NCBI RefSeq assembly: GCF_039555335.1
Contig: NC_092628.1
Coordinates: forward strand, 77,254,713 to 77,318,712
DNA length: 64,000 bases
Source of the DNA: Amphiura filiformis
Taxonomy: Eukaryota > Echinodermata > Ophiuroidea > Amphilepidida > Amphiuridae
Direction: 5' to 3'
Below, one piece after another: positions 12,926 to 25,000 of the stretch; position 1 is the stretch's first letter, and every line of letters starts with the position of its first letter. Made by a program: the position numbers and the translations under genes. The notes beneath the pieces are model-generated. The model was not told the DNA's origin and did not search any database. It saw nothing but the letters and a program-made list of their open reading frames with translations.

Positions 12926-12990
12926 AAATGAAGCAGTAGCCAAAGAGACCAACCAAAATCAGTAGCAATATACTCTTCTTCAAGCAGCGT
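12926..12990 (-). CDS. Signal-anchor exon of the transferase gene
   Basis: The minus-strand acceptor tctcctttcag sits next to 12990 and the donor T|gtaagt next to 12926. Read in phase with the start exon at 14310, it codes RRCLKKS followed by ILLLILVGLFGYCFI. This is a short basic cytosolic tail and a single membrane span of about 16 residues (residues 13-28), as in type II Golgi glycosyltransferases. It ends with one base of a Trp codon (T|GG), completed by the first two bases of either catalytic exon (9684 or 6787). Confidence 0.8.
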
Positions 12991-12991
12991 C

Positions 12992-13222
12992 TGAAAGGAG
13001 AAATGATCATAATTATTATAATTATTATCGCTTAACGTCCCCTCCGAAGGACGGAGTACTGTCATGATTCGTTTATCCAATTCTAAATGAACCATGGGGA
13101 GAGCGGAAGTCTGAATTAATCTACAGAGGTTGCCAATTAATTGCAGACATTTTTTCCGCAAGTTAATATCCCAACAAATCTCCACAACCGGGAATTGAAC
13201 CCGGTACCTCATTATATAGGTC
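12992..13222 (-). mobile_element. tRNA-derived SINE-like repeat
   Basis: On the minus strand a pol III B-box-like gggttcaattccc (about 13190-13205) leads into a body containing ccgtccttcggaggggacgttaagc, wording I associate with the conserved central part of many invertebrate SINEs. The (ATA)n run lies just beyond. The family assignment is from memory of such motifs. Confidence 0.5.
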
Positions 13223-13277
<55 letters not shown>

Positions 13278-13345
13278 GTAATAATAAGTAATAATAATAA
13301 TAACACTAATAATAACACTAATACTAATACTAATAATAATGATAA
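13223..13345. repeat. (AAT)n microsatellite
   Basis: About 120 bp of AAT triplets with interspersed AGT/ACT variants. Confidence 0.95.
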
Positions 13346-14290
13346 TATATGATAATAAACACATCTTAAGTTTTGTTATCTTCAGTAGATAGCACCAACA
13401 ATTGCAAATTCCAAGTGACATTGCGATTATGTGTAAATAATAATAAATTAATTAAAAATGAGCAATAATAGTATACATTATGAGTGAACCTTGTACGTGG
13501 TAAACGAACTTGCCCTTTTACTATGTCGCCTTTTAGGGGATTGTCATTTTCTTCTAAAGGGGGTCCCAATTAGGCTATGTTAGTGACTAAAGTTGAGGCA
13601 AATGTGCAAATTAGAGGGCGGCTACACTATAAATATATACATTAGAACGTATAGGCTATTAGAAACACTTTGACCACGTGTCAAGGCAAAGTCTGCAAAA
13701 TAAAAGTACCCTGAACATTTAAGTATTGATTTTTAGCAAAACATTGGCAAAAAATTACATATTTAATGAGCCTTTTCAATCATTAATTTTTTAGCTCATT
13801 AACTATATTGAATATTGATAAAAACAATAATTAGATACAAAGAAAATATCAATTGGCGTAAAGAGAAAACCATTTGTCCGATTTGCTTCCGACAACAGGC
13901 ATATTGATCAGTGAACTTTCCCTTACTCAACATGCCCTATCTATTTTAACATGCTCAGAGCATATTCTTCTTAACAAATTATGGTCAAGCAATGTACCAG
14001 TGAGCATATAGACATGGAACGCAATTTGCAATTTTAAAATATCTCAAAGCTGAACTTGTTTAAATGTCTATAAATATAGCCTATCTGGTTATTGTTTTTT
14101 ATGATTGTACATGTATGTATCCATGACCTTGCTGTAAATCAAGTTCGCCTGTGCAATTAATCTTGGTCAAATATGGTGAATATATAAATAGATAAATATA
14201 ATAAATAAATATAGCAAAACCATCAGGTTTGAAAGAAATTAACCAAATCATATTATAAGATCGTACATTATGGCATTAAGGTTAACTTAC

Positions 14291-14310
14291 CTGCTCCTGC
14301 AGTGATACAT
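14291..14310 (-). CDS. Start exon of the transferase gene
   Basis: The minus-strand sequence agaATG at 14310 is followed by TATCACTGCAGGAGCAG and the consensus donor gtaagt. It codes MYHCRS plus two bases of an Arg codon. Phase 2 fits the exon at 12990, and the three exons total 1107 nt (369 codons with stop). The exon may begin right at an acceptor-like tatag at 14312, a layout shared with the exon at 616, or at the stronger acceptor tcgttgcag at 14662, giving a 370-nt exon with a 5' untranslated part. Possible further 5' untranslated exons end at donors at 15306 (cgcag|gtatg) and 15585 (ggcag|gtgagc). Confidence 0.7.
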
Positions 14311-15305
14311 TCTATAATCATATTCTGACAAATTTGTATGATAATTAATATATAATATATATATAATAAGGCCTACATATATTGCTGTAATTCAGCTGTG
14401 ATGCATCAGTTTGCACATATATACATGAACTTAACCTGTACTTGACCACTTCCCTGACCTACTGATATATTGCTTGCATTTCATTGTATTGCCTGTGTAT
14501 TAAGTTCACTCTTACCGCTTAATAAGCATACTGTTGTCAACCATTGAATATATCGTACACAGCTAGCACGATGCTATAATGCCTATGTTGATGTCAGAAA
14601 TGTGATGATAGTCTCTTATCGGTTTCCTGTTTTGCTCGCTGTCAGCGTATATTTTGAATTCCTGCAACGACGAAAAAACAAAACACATACAATTAGGTAT
14701 TTAATTTGCTAGGGGTTCCTTGAACACTGTGCCAATACCAAATATACCATGTTTCATACCAGAAAAACAATCACAACAACGACTAAATGATTTTTAAAAG
14801 CTTACGCAATATTATAGTAGGCAACATCTAGAAAACTCTGCAAATCTAAACCACAAATATACTGGTAAAAGTAAAATGCGTTCTTTCTTCAAATCCAGAA
14901 ACACGCAGTTCTAGCTCTCAAGCATAACATTTGATATAACGTCGATCAGGTTCACGTATCAACAATAATAAAATTGTCACTACCCAGGTCAGCAGAGACC
15001 TCGATCTGCTATACACGATACATGTACATCTCTATAATAATAGTGTAGCAAATTTATGCAACCTTTTCAATTACCAGTTCCTGAAGCGGGTACGGGTCAC
15101 CAGAATATGCTGAAATTAAATTCCATAAGTGGCGCGCGATACAAACGGAAGTTTATATATTTTTATATACCGTTGAATGTTCCGCCTCTTCGTGTTATGT
15201 TTCCTTATATCTGAGACACAAATTATAATCTCAGAATAAAGTTGTTCTCTTCTGCTTCGATCACATATACCACATCACCTCGCACTGCTCCGATAATCCA
15301 CATAC

Positions 15306-15585
15306 CTGCGTTCAAAAATCAAAATTCTAAAATAATCAAACCACGGTTTCTATAGGTCCATAACATTGAATAAGATTTGCAAAAGGTATTATACACCTAC
15401 TATACTAACATGAATATCAGACGATGTGTGTTTTACTATGTTTGCTCACCAATTCAACATTTCAATGCTAAAACCACCAGTACTCAATATATAATACAGA
15501 ACAATAATTTGTTCACAGAAATATTAAAATATTTATTTAGTCATGTAAATTATCATGCCCGGTTATCATGATTATAGAGCTCACC
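15306..15585 (-). other. Possible 5' untranslated exon ends of the transferase gene
   Basis: Two minus-strand donors, CGCAG|gtatg (exon end 15306) and GGCAG|gtgagc (exon end 15585), lie upstream of the strong acceptor at 14662. They would allow one or two alternative leader exons. The evidence is splice-site shape only. Confidence 0.3.
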
Positions 15586-15599
15586 TGCCTGTCGTCTCA

Positions 15600-16115
15600 A
15601 GAAGGTGAATTATTACGTCATTTCTGAAAAGAAGAGTGTAAGCTAAGTAAATTGCGCAAGTTGACACTCGAAAACATGACCCAATGACTGACTTAAGGTT
15701 ATAGCAACTATTTTCAACTGTTGCGATTTGGTAGTTCACTGCATCTTGCGAATGGTAGTGCTTTGGCAAAAATATTGCATTAGTCATTTCATAGCGAGTA
15801 TGTAGAAGAATTCAAATATCACAGATATACTTTTGTAGGTCCTATATGATATGGTATATGAGTTATGTTGTAAAGAGGGCTGAAACAACAATACTTTAGT
15901 AAAACGTACATAACTAATTAACAACAATAAATCAAGCAAGTTTTCGAGTTTTTTGGCTGCTTCGACCAACAATACCGAGTCTATACCCTTAATGTATTCA
16001 TGTATTTTATGCATATGGATATATTCAGGCACGTGATTTATTAAACATGGAAGATGCGGAGAAAATAATATACATATTTAGAATAGCAAACATTTGACGA
16101 GTCCATCTGTGACGT
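15600..16115. other. Intergenic DNA, nothing recognised
   Basis: Only short open frames without recognisable domains. Confidence 0.4.
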
Positions 16116-16199
16116 CAAATTTTGGTAACACTACTCAGTTTCCAAAAAGAATGGTTTAGGGTATTTTTCTCCCAAACTGAGTATTGTTACCAAAATTTG
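16116..16199. mobile_element. Hairpin element beside the pentanucleotide array
   Basis: The arms caaattttggtaac...ctcagttt and aaactgag...gttaccaaaatttg are about 26 bp inverted repeats around a loop of about 30 bp. Confidence 0.75.
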
Positions 16200-16326
16200 G
16201 AATAATTCTGGTATACCCTGCGCACAAGTATAACCCTAACCCGAATCATGACCCTAACACATACCTTAAAAAATAGGGTGCGCAGGGTAAACCAGAATTG
16301 TGACTTATTTTTACCCATTTTTTTTT

Positions 16327-16343
16327 GGGGGGGGGGGGGGGGG
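16327..16343 (+). repeat. G17 homopolymer
   Basis: A run of 17 G follows a run of T, directly at the edge of the GGTAA array. Confidence 0.95.
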
Positions 16344-16355
16344 ACATAACAAAAA

Positions 16356-17982
16356 AGGTAAGGTAAGGTAAGGTAAGGTATAGGTAAGGCAAGGCAAGGC
16401 AAGGTAAGGTATAAAGGTAAGGTAAGGTAAGGTAAGGTAAGGCAAGGCAAGGCAAGGTAAGGTATAAAGGTAAGGTAAGGTAAGGTAAGGTAGGGTAAGG
16501 TAAGGTAGGGTAAGGTAAGGTAAGGTAAGGTAAGGTAAGGTAAGGTAAGGTAAGGTAAGGTAAGGTAAGGTAAGGTAAGGTAAGGTAATGGTAAGGTAAG
16601 GTAAGGTAAGGTAAGGTAAGGTAAGGTAAGGTAAGGTAAGGTAAGGTAAGGTAAGGTAAGGTAAGGTAATGTAATGTAAGGTAAGGTAAGGTAAGGTAAG
16701 GATAGGTAAGGTAAGGTAATGTAAGGTAAGGTAAGGAAAGGTAAGGTAAGGTAAGGTAAGGTAAGGTAAGGTAAGGTAAGGTAAGGTAAGGTAAGGTAAG
16801 GTAAGGTAGGGTAAGGTAAGGTAAGGTAAGGTAAGGTAAGGTAATGTAATGTAAGGTAAGGTAAGGTAAGGTAAGGTAAGGATAGGTAAGGTAAGGTAAT
16901 GTAAGGTAAGGTAAGGTAAGATAAAGTAAGATAAGGTAAGGTAGATCTGGTAAGGTAGATATGGTAAGGTAAGGTAGGGTAAGGTATGGTAAGGTAAGGT
17001 AAGGTAAGGTAAGGTAAGGTAAGGTAAGGTAAGGAAAGGTAAGGTAAGGTAAGTAATGTAAGGTAAGGTAAGGTAAGGTAAGGTAAGGTAAGGAAAGGAA
17101 AGGTAAGGTAGGGTAAGATAAGGTAAGGAAAGGTAAGGTAATGTAATGTAAGGTAAGGTAAGGTAAGGTATAAGGTAAGGTAAGGTAAGGTGAGGTAAGG
17201 TATGGTAAGGTAAGGTAAGGTAAGGTAAGGTAAGTAAGGTAAGGTAAGGTAAGGTAAGGTAAGGAAAGGTAAGGTAAGGTAAGGTACGGTAAGGTAAGTA
17301 AGGTAAGGTAAGGTAAGGTAAGGTAAGGTAAGGTAAGGTAAGGTAAGGTAAGGAAAGGTAAGGAAAGGTAAGGTAAGGTAAGGTAAGGTAAGGTAAGGTA
17401 AGGTAAGGTAAGGTAAGGTAAGGTAAGGTAAGGTAAGGTAAGGTAAGGTAAGGTAAGGTAAGGTAAGGTAAGGTAAGGTAAGGTAAGGTCATGTAAGATA
17501 AAGTAAGATAAGGAAAGGTAAGGTACGGTAAGGTAGGGTAAGGTAAGGTAAGGTAAGGTAAGGTAATGTAAGGTAAGGTAGGGTAAGGTAGGGTAAGGTA
17601 AGGTAATGTAGGGTAAGGTAGGGTAAGGTAGATATGGTAAGGTAGATATGGTAAGATAAGGTAGGGTAAGGTAAGGTAAGGTAAGGTAAGGTAAGGTAAG
17701 GTAAGGTAAGGTAAGGTAAGGTAATGTAATGTAAGGTAAGGTAATGTAATGTAAGGTAAGGTAAGGTAAGGTAAGGTGTACAAGGTAAGGTAGGGTAAGG
17801 TAAGGTAAGGTAAGGTATAGGTAGGGTAAGGTAGATATGGTAAGGTAGATATGGTAAGGTAAGGTAAGGTAGGGTAAGGTAAGGTAAGGTAAGGTAAGGT
17901 AATGTAAGGTAGGGTAAGGCAAGGTAAGGTAAGGTAAGGTAAGGTAAGGTAAAGGTAAGGTAAGGTAAGGTATGGTAAGGTA
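16356..17982. repeat. (GGTAA)n pentanucleotide satellite array, about 1.6 kb
   Basis: About 320 copies of AGGTA (TACCT on the other strand) show scattered one-base variants (GGAAA, GGTAT, AATGT, AGGGT) and occasional inserts such as tagatatgg. Because five is not a multiple of three, all three frames of the minus strand stay open as Leu-Pro-Tyr-Leu-Thr repeats. These long frames (up to 558 codons) have no start context, no non-repeat domain and are not genes. Confidence 0.98.
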
Positions 17983-17989
17983 GAATTAA

Positions 17990-20900
17990 AAAGACTAGAG
18001 TGTGTCTGACGTCACTGTCAATCAAACTCCCTCGGATCGTTAATTGATTAATAGTGCGTAACAGGAAGGTCGATTCCCCGGGGTCAATTCACGGAGAAAG
18101 GGAATCGCAGAAAATGGGGAAAATTACGTACAAGGCAAAAAGCAACTTCTCTAGGCATTGTGAGAACTTTTGAGACTGTTTGTATATTTGAAGGTGCAAA
18201 ATGAACCATAAGGCGCTCTGTTTTATCGCCGCGTTCAGCAAGAAATGTTACAGATCAACAGTTTCATTTTCAACTTTGCCCTGAACTTAACGAAATGACT
18301 ATCTTTTGTATTTGGTTTCATGGTAGTGTGGTATTCTTTGGAGTGGAAAATCCAATCAATCACATTGTACTATACCATGTATACATAGGGGTGCGTATAG
18401 TCAGTGTATATGACATTGACAGTCAAACGGGGAAAAGGAACATTAATTTCTACAAGTTTTTGTGTATCGTATTAAAAGCAGGTAAAAGTTTCATTAATTT
18501 ATCTTCGATCTACAAAATGAGTGATATTTTAGCCTTTAGAACTGTATAATGAGGCTAATTTGAGGAATATATATTTGGTACATCAATATGTAATTTTTGT
18601 TAATATTTTGCTAAAAATCAATGCATTGTGTTCATTGTACCTTTATTTTGCAGACGTTTGCCTTGAAACTTGGTCAAAGTGTTTCTAGTATAATACAGGT
18701 TGCAACGAGACAATTAGCAGTAAGTTCACTGTCCAGGGTAATTTCATGCTAACTTAATTTTCCTCGAGAACGTATTAGGCACAGCCAGTGTTCGAACACG
18801 CAATCTCTCGCACCATAGTCGAACGCCTTATCGATTGAGCTAACTTGACTGCTTAAAGTGAAGTCCAGTTATAAGTAGGGTCCAATAATTGAACCCTACT
18901 AATGATTGTGCCCTACTATACTGGGTCCAAGGACGTACTCCAATTGGCACAATCTATATGAAGAACCTAGTGGGGTTCAATTTTACAGTTTTTACCCTGT
19001 CTATCTCTCCCATATTGTTGCGATTGCCAGACGGTGACGTAGCACCACCGTATTAGTACCACACGTTTACAAAATTAATAGAAAGGTTTAAACATTATAT
19101 TGTTTTTAAATGGGGGCTGGCGATCGGCTAGCGGTTCCCAATTAGACATTTTCAAGGAAAGGGTTGACGAAGTGTTGACCTTTTTTTCAGAAATGGACCA
19201 TTCGTCCCTATTGAGTTTGTTAAAGTCATAATGTACGATCTTATAATATGAATTTGGTTAATTTTTTTCAAACCTATTTTTTTGGCATATTTGTAATGTT
19301 TACACATGTCACAACTTGCACCTAAATGGAATCAGCCAAATTTCTTGTGTTTGTAGGTAAACAGAGCAAAGTTCGACATAGAGTCATAATTCAAAGAATT
19401 ATGACTTTATGTCCTCCCATAGACCTGCGTGTTAAACGGCCAAAATAACAAGCAGTGTTTCTTTCACTTTACCTCGTTATTTCAGCTCAAAATTAACAGA
19501 AACCATTCCCGATAATTATTACAAGTATTATTTCAGCATTTTGAGTATATAATGACAAATTTAAAATTTGAAGGAAATCGTACTTTAAGCCTTTAAATGG
19601 CATGGTAATAAAGTTTTAAACATTTTAAACACGAAATTTTAATTCTAACTGCACGGATTTTAAATATCACTGCACAAACGTGACAGGAGTTAAAATAGCC
19701 CCTGCTGTGATCTGCTCCTCTGTTGGAGCTCCCTTCATTATGTAGCAACTAACACCTTTCGATGAACAGTGATAAATTAATACTATAGTATTTCAAGTCG
19801 GGTTGTGTTTCCTTCTTCATATACTTGTTATGGTTCAATATTTTATCATCACACTGTATAAGATTCAAGTTTTTTTGTAATAAAAATACGTATAATTTAT
19901 GGTATTCAGTTCCAATCTTCAACTTCATTAACATGATGATAATAGCATGATAGCTATCATGAACAACCTGGTGGATTCTCTGCACCAATGCATATGAACT
20001 GATGAAAAGACCCTGATATTTACTTTTTCATCCATTTCACCATAATCCCTTGATCAACATTATCAATCATTATAACAAACAAATTATGTCCGTAATCTAG
20101 CTTATGAATTATGCAGCGAGTAAGCAAATAATAATGTGTGGGAACAAATGTGGACGACAAACTGGCAACTCGTTGCAACTTCCGCTAATGATCAAATATG
20201 ATTACACTAGAGGTCATGAAAATGTCAAAAGTGAAACTAAGCCCGTACGCTGTGTGTTTGTTTTAACAGTCGCTCCGGGCGGAGATAGCCTACGTTTACG
20301 TCCTGATGGGATGAGCCCCGCTAAAGATAATTTATGTGTAGGCCTCTAACATGATTTAACAAATAAAATGACTTTTCGTCGCTATGCAAAGTTCACAACT
20401 ATTTATTGGACTTGACGGACTCTGATTGATATATCAATGTTTGTATTAGTTTAGTTCGTCTCTTTGATTCTGCCTATTTACATACAGACATCAGGCCAGA
20501 CTTGGTTGTCGCCAGTTTGTTTTGCTTTCATGACATCTGTATCATTATGGTACTCGATTATAATTGTTTCATTTTACGGAATATTTCAGCCGTTTCATCG
20601 TTCGTTTGCCGGAACCTCCTGAGAGTAAACGAATATATCACAGATAGTTAAGAAACCAAACATTTATTCTTGGCCTTTTCCTTGGATATGGGGAATGCTT
20701 AAGATTTCTTGTTGAAATATTCTCCAAACCGGTTGTCAATCGGTACTGTTCCTCAACTAAAAGGTGAGCTAGGTGTAATAATAATAAATTTTGAATCACA
20801 TTTAAAGCATTGTGATCTCTATTTTGCGCGCTGATTATTGTACATAGTTGCACACCACAGTTCCGGGATCTATGTGCATGCGAACCGCGGGTGGCGACCT

Positions 20901-21960
20901 GTTTACCACCTACTCTCTGATTGCACAAGAAACGTGAACCGCCCTCCCGAGAGTCTTATAGGAGTTGTAGTTCATTCATATGAGTTCATATAAAATGAGG
21001 CAATACATGGATTGGGTAAACACATGCAATAACAAACTATGACGGATACGTGAGGTTTGGGCCGCAGTGCACAGCGACAACGTCTGGTAAATAATTATAT
21101 TGTACAGGCAGGGAAACTAAATCAATACCGGTGTATCTGCTATGCACGATTTGATATTTAGACGATACCGGGTAGAAAATGATGAATATCTCCCGTAAAT
21201 TTTGCTTTCTAAAGACGCCAATTGTAAGGCTTGCACTTGAATATATGTGTTGAAAGAACATGATAGTCGTTAGCGTGCGTATTGACAAACAGCCGTGCGT
21301 TTTAAAATCAAAGACTGACAAAAATTCAGATTATATATGTGCAGAACAAATAAAATGACAGCTGCCCTCATTCGTAAACACTCTGGTTATGGAACATAAC
21401 ACCTAGCGCAGCGTAGACCACTGGTGGAGACAGTCTAATGCAGATGACGTACTCTGACATCTACAGAGGTCAGTCACCAGGCTATTGTTAATAGCCTTAG
21501 TCGGATATCACTCGGCCCATTATGCGGTCAAAATTATTAAACAGATCGGAACAAAATGGCTCTGCGTGGCTGTTGAAGAACAAGTTGATTCGATCATATT
21601 GAACAATAATAATACAATTATGATTAGGGTTCATAGTAGTTTGTATTGCCACATTATACTCTAATAATTCAAACTTGGTGTATATTACATGGTGGACGAA
21701 CCCAGACATGGTACAGAAGGGTTTCTTTGGTGTTCTTGAGTCATATCCATCTTTTTGACATGACACAGCCACTGAGTCTCTGTTTACAATGGGTGACCCA
21801 GACATCTGGTTGAAAGACGGGGAGGGAGGGGAGAGAAGAGTGGAGTAAATGTAATTAGTTTATCATGTCTATTGTTTTTAAGTTCATCATTTGAAGGATA
21901 TTATTACTGTAACTGACTACTGTTCTTGCTTCTATTCAATTCTCACACGTTTAAAGAAAC
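17990..21960. other. Intergenic region upstream of the oxidase gene
   Basis: No gene recognised. It contains tRNA-like repeat remnants and two segments that match the minus strand of the 13640-14270 area. A possible promoter for the oxidase gene should lie just before 21988, but I see no clear TATA box there. Confidence 0.4.
18778..18850 (-). mobile_element. tRNA-like sequence (SINE head or tRNA pseudogene)
   Basis: The minus strand reads ttagctcaatcgataagg (A-box-like) and, about 35 nt on, gtgttcgaacact (B-box-like). The acceptor stem is not clearly paired, so a working tRNA is unlikely. Confidence 0.45.
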
Positions 21961-21987
21961 TTGAGGGCAACTACATGTACAGAGAAG

Positions 21988-22044
21988 ATGGACCTGAATG
22001 CACCAGTTTCAGACACGTTGGTATTCTTCTGTAACGGGCAGAAG
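21988..22044 (+). CDS. Oxidase exon 1 (start codon)
   Basis: Starts at the ATG in gaagATGg and codes [19 protein letters not shown], matching the family start LVFFxNGxK. Donor AAG|gtaaga, phase 0. The frame is also open upstream (TTG at 21961), but family alignment favours this ATG. Confidence 0.85.
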
Positions 22045-25000
22045 GTAAGAGTATACGAATGTGGATACATTTCCCCCGATGTGTTGGTTATGTACAGACC
22101 TACCAGCCCAAAACCGAAGGGTGAGGAGAAGTATCCTGTAGCCAGTACCGCCGGAGGGTCTACTAGTGACTCTATATCCCTGGAAATACCACGTAGTGTT
22201 TCTATATCATTAAACGAAACACACGAGAGTTTATTTACGTGTGGTACATACTCGCAGATTGTCCATTGAGTCCATTATCTCCCCGTATAATAAAAGAGGT
22301 TGCGATTTGCATCTTTGACTTCACGCCTAAATGTCCGTTGAATTACTTTGCGGTGCGGTGCATTGCCAAGCTCCATTGAACTGCAAAATACTGCATTGCG
22401 GTATCGCAATAAAGTTAAATACATTTTAACTTGGAAATAAGACGAGTTGCGTTGAGTTGGCTTCCCTGGCGGTTTATGCAACGTGACTATTAATTGTTTC
22501 CCTCAAACAAAAAAGTATAGTTTGATTTATCTTTAATTATGTTATGATGAATTGGTGTCATTCTCTCATTAATGTATATGAGGTATAATGATATAAAAAT
22601 CCAAAGAACAGACCTTCCAGAATAGGTAGTCGTTACTCTGAGTTTCATGCCTAAAAGGCAGACGAGTATAATGATATATCCAGGGGTGCAAATTGTGATT
22701 TCTTCCTCAGGAGCAAGGGATTTAGGCTCAAGATTTCCTCAATCATACCAGACATAAAATAGCTTTAATTATGCACTTCGAAAGATGAGAATGGTAACAT
22801 AGCATGTATTTTTAGAGAGACTCTACATGTAACGTCTTTGAGCTCTCAAAAAGGCTCTTTTGAAACAATGTGCGCGGATAGCACACAAAAATCTGGTATT
22901 TTACACTAGTTTGGGTGAATTTTGTTGTGACACAGGCTTCTTTCCCCTTTCCTTCCCCCCCCCCCCTTCGTTTTTTGTCAGACGGAGCACATTTATATAT
23001 CTTTTTTTTCACGTTAAGAAATAAAGGTTCTAGGTAGAACCTTTTTTGTCCTCAGGAGAACCCTCCCTCTTGAACCTCTAAAAAGGTTCATTAATTTTGG
23101 AGAACCCTTAAAGGTTCTCTAAAGAATGAAAACGGTTCTGTATCACATTTTTGAGGCTATTTTTCGGTTTTGGAAACTTTTTTTGGTTCTTTTTAAATTA
23201 GAGGAACTCTAAGGGTTCTCCTGAGAGAACAACTTTAGAACCTTTTTAGAACCTTTATTTCTAAGAGTGTCGTATCTCAATTTCTGTTACCATGGTTACC
23301 TTTGTTATGGTTAAAATGTTGGTCCATTTCCTCAAAATATCCTTATATGTTCAGTGCTTATGGTTCTTTTTAAATTTTGTCAAGATATTCTAGGTCGTCA
23401 TGCAGACTTTCCTCACTGGCATTAGTACTGAATCAATACACTGAATGTATGTATGACTTTCCCCCATAAAATCCTCATTGCTGCCTCAGTATAAATTTCC
23501 TCAGATATGTGCCATGTTTCCACATGCCTTCCCCACTTCTTTTTTTCTTGTTAAAATTACACCTCCTCTGGTGATAAATTGTAAATTTCCTCAAATATGC
23601 ATTTTTTCCTCTTTTAAGGATTTCTTGAACAATCATGAATTCCTCAACATTTTGGATAACCATTGTCTTGAGATTTCCTCCATTCAGTAGCTTCACTGCC
23701 TCACATCCCCAACTATTAACTTGTTGTCTTTTGCTGAGAACCTACGTCATCTTACCTCACTCCAACTCCTCTTCTTTTTCTTTCCTCTTTTTCCTTTTCC
23801 CCTCTTCCTCTCCTCTTTTCTTTTTCTTTTCCCTCTCTCTTTTTTTCTCTTTTTTTTTTTTCTTCTCAAGGCATCATTTCCTCAATTTTAACTGTAATTT
23901 CCTAGGAGCGGTGCTCCCCGCTCCCACACAATTTGCATCCCTGGATATATCTTAAAGGTCCGTTCATACTACGCCGCAATTACTTTGCGATGCGGTGCGT
24001 TGCCGCACTGCATCGTACTGCAAAATACTGCATTGCGGTATTGCAATAAAGTTTAATACAGTTTAACTTGGAAATTAATGCAACGAGTTTCGTTGAGTTA
24101 CGGCAAAAATTAATCGATATATCGGCACCGCACTGCACCGCAAAGCAGTTGCGGCGTAGTATGAATGGACCTTAAAAGGAATATTGGAATGACCAGTGAC
24201 ATAGCAAGGGGAGGTGAATTTCAGTTGCAATCCTTTTAGTCAAAACAAAGAAATCATTGAATGATCCACTATTTTGTACAAACATTTTCAGAAAGCCCTC
24301 CCCGGAGAAATATTTGTGGTATTGATGGTATCTGTCTGGTGTATTTCTGAAAGGGAGAGCTGTTCTACGTGAAAAACCGCCAGATGAAAATAACCAACAT
24401 TTTGCGATTACTAGCATTTTCAAGTTCGGTTTCATACAAATAGAAAATTCTTATGATAACGTAATTTTGAGGAATTTTGTTTCAATAGGATCGCACACAT
24501 TTGTTTTGGTATTTAAAGTATTTCTTAGAGTTTGTCAGCAGGATACCTAATACCTTTACAGATCTTGATGGCCATTTGAAAAAAAATATTGCTAGTGTCC
24601 TGATGAGAGAGTTAAAATTCTGATACAATTCTTTTTCTTTACCCAGATATCAGAGAAGCATCCAGATCCTTCCTGGAGTCTTGCACGCTACATCCGCTCT
24701 AAATGTATCCTTTATGTAGATGCATGATCGATGATTGATGATTGATTCTGTTGTTGAGGACGATGGCGACGACGAGAGCAGCGATGGCAACAATGATTTT
24801 GATGATGACTATCATCACATCATTCATATGTTGGGTTGCCTTTGTTTTTGTTGACGATGGTGGTAATAATGCATTAAAAAATCAAATGACTTGATGGCAT
24901 ACATCTGCATACCGTATACAAGGAATTAGAAACAATTGCTGCGAAAGCACAGGGTGCATAATTTTGTACAATGATGGCCCATGACCCCTAAATATTTCCT

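Noticed and set aside
16246-18025. Long minus-strand open frames of Leu-Pro-Tyr-Leu-Thr repeats
   Set aside because: A pentanucleotide repeat without stops keeps every frame open; no non-repeat domain and no splice or start context.
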